This document shows, piece after piece, positions 63,240 through 64,000 of a DNA stretch of 64,000 bases; position 1 is the first letter of the stretch, and every line of letters starts with the position of its first letter. Location of the stretch: positions 1 through 64,000 of the forward strand of contig JBJKZD010000012.1 in NCBI GenBank assembly GCA_045560765.1, written 5' to 3'. The DNA is from UBA9926 sp913064795. GTDB lineage: Bacteria > Pseudomonadota > Gammaproteobacteria > Pseudomonadales > Azotimanducaceae. The notes below the pieces were generated by a model that was given only the letters and a program-made list of their open reading frames with translations, was not told the DNA's origin and ran no database searches. Position numbers and translations under genes: made by a program.

Positions 63240-64000
63240 GTGAGCGTGAACATGTTTAAACAGCATTTTTGGCGGGGCGTCATCGCCCTTGGGTTGTTTT
63301 TCTGGGTAGGGTCTCTCCAGGCTGAAGGGCTCCCAGTCAAAGTGGTTGTCGTCACCTTATTTGAAGTCGGTGAGGACCAAGGCGATCGAGCCGGTGAGTT
63401 TCAGCTTTGGAAAGAGCGCCGCAATCTTACCGAGATCTATCCGTTTCTCGGGTATCGAGACCTTCACTATGATCCAGAGACCGAGCTTTTGGTCTTGGTC
63501 ACCGGTGTCGGCACAGCCCGTTCCTCAGCAGCGGTGATGGCGCTCGGCATGGATCCGAGGTTTGATTTGACCAAGAGTTACTGGGTCGTGGCGGGGATCG
63601 CGGGTTTCGATCCCGAGGACGCTTCGATCGGTTCGGCGGCTTGGGCGGAATATCTGGTCGATGGCGATCTGTCCCACGAAATCGATGCGAGAGAAATCCC
63701 TGAGGATTGGCCCTTTGGTTACTTTGCGCGCTATACCCAGCGCCCATTTGACCCTCAAAAGCCCGCGCCCACCGGTGAGATGTATCAGCTCGATAGCGCT
63801 TTGGTGGACTGGGCGTTTGATCAAACTAAAGCACTCGAATTGTCTGATGACGACCCGTATGCAAAGGCCCATCGAGCGCTGTATACGGATCATGCAATGG
63901 CCCGGAAACCGCCCTTCGTACTCAAAGGCGATCATGTCGCGGCACTGACCTTTTGGCATGGCGCACTGTTGAATGATTGGGCGAATCAATGGGTGGACTA
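63240..64000 (+). CDS. Exported NUP-family purine nucleoside protein, partial
   Basis: The 5' part of a gene cut by the window end. The start is a GTG at 63240 with AAGGA 7 nt upstream. A signal peptide ends GSLQAEG. The mature part KVVVVTLFEVGEDQGDRAGEF, VTGVGTARSSAAVMALG and LTFWHGALLNDWANQWV matches the NUP (purine nucleoside permease) family, whose fold is that of nucleoside phosphorylases. It would bind or cleave purine nucleosides in the periplasm, next in line after the exported adenosine deaminase. About 253 residues are present and the C-terminus is missing. Confidence 0.87.
   Translation, partial: MSVNMFKQHFWRGVIALGLFFWVGSLQAEGLPVKVVVVTLFEVGEDQGDRAGEFQLWKERRNLTEIYPFLGYRDLHYDPETELLVLVTGVGTARSSAAVMALGMDPRFDLTKSYWVVAGIAGFDPEDASIGSAAWAEYLVDGDLSHEIDAREIPEDWPFGYFARYTQRPFDPQKPAPTGEMYQLDSALVDWAFDQTKALELSDDDPYAKAHRALYTDHAMARKPPFVLKGDHVAALTFWHGALLNDWANQWVD

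Noticed and set aside
63016..63355. Reverse-strand open frames with D-C-S-F-V or G-L-F-F-C repeats
   Set aside because: They are translations of the 15-nt tandem array in different frames. No ribosome-binding site or conserved domain is visible.
33523..64000. Right half considered as a mobile island or prophage
   Set aside because: No integrase, transposase, phage gene, terminal repeats or duplicated tRNA end is visible.

Overview
The window is bacterial chromosome from a marine-type gammaproteobacterium. The 16S gene is gammaproteobacterial, a green-tuned proteorhodopsin is present, there are two TonB-dependent outer-membrane receptors, and the gene order of the left half closely follows that known from Pseudomonas aeruginosa and relatives. 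I cannot name the genus from sequence alone; an uncultured or little-studied marine clade is my inference.

Left half, about 0.6-27.1 kb (conserved backbone): tRNA-Pro, ispB, then rplU-rpmA-obgE-proB, rpsT (reverse), murJ-ribF-lspA-fkpB-ispH, a minor-pilin/PilY1 operon (pilE-like, fimT/fimU-like, pilV, pilW, pilX, pilY1 with a frameshift), a reverse fimT/gspH-like gene, bamD (reverse), rluD-pgeF, a DUF4124 gene (reverse), ilvB-ilvH, pssA and msrP-msrQ. Genes are packed head to tail with ATGA or TAATG overlaps. Relative to Pseudomonas, ileS is absent between ribF and lspA, ilvC is absent between ilvH and pssA, and the pilin block is rearranged and lacks pilS/pilR.

Middle, 27.3-33.1 kb: a complete rRNA operon (16S, spacer without tRNA, 23S, 5S) with a strong promoter, processing stalks and a terminator.

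Right half, 33.5-64 kb: accessory or niche genes with long intergenic gaps. First come a proteorhodopsin, a calcium-dependent phosphoinositide phospholipase C-like exported protein and an S41 lipoprotein protease. Then follows a purine and nucleoside scavenging locus of about 26 kb: nucleoside hydrolase, TonB receptor, 8-oxoguanine deaminase with a RutR-like TetR regulator, xdhA-xdhB-xdhC, uraD, uraH, guaD, puuD, a PNPOx-like flavoprotein, a purine phosphoribosyltransferase, two purine permeases (AzgA-like and NAT/NCS2), puuE, an exported adenosine deaminase, a second TonB receptor and an exported NUP-family nucleoside protein cut by the window end. Together these encode every step from extracellular adenosine or guanosine to allantoate: periplasmic deamination and probable base release, uptake of bases, guanine to xanthine, xanthine to urate, urate to 5-hydroxyisourate to OHCU to allantoin to allantoate. 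A palindrome matching the E. coli RutR consensus lies between the regulator and xdhA.

The gaps of the right half carry at least seven unrelated arrays of short tandem repeats (unit 13-18 nt), whereas the dense left half has none that I can see. No CRISPR array, insertion sequence, integrase or phage gene was found.
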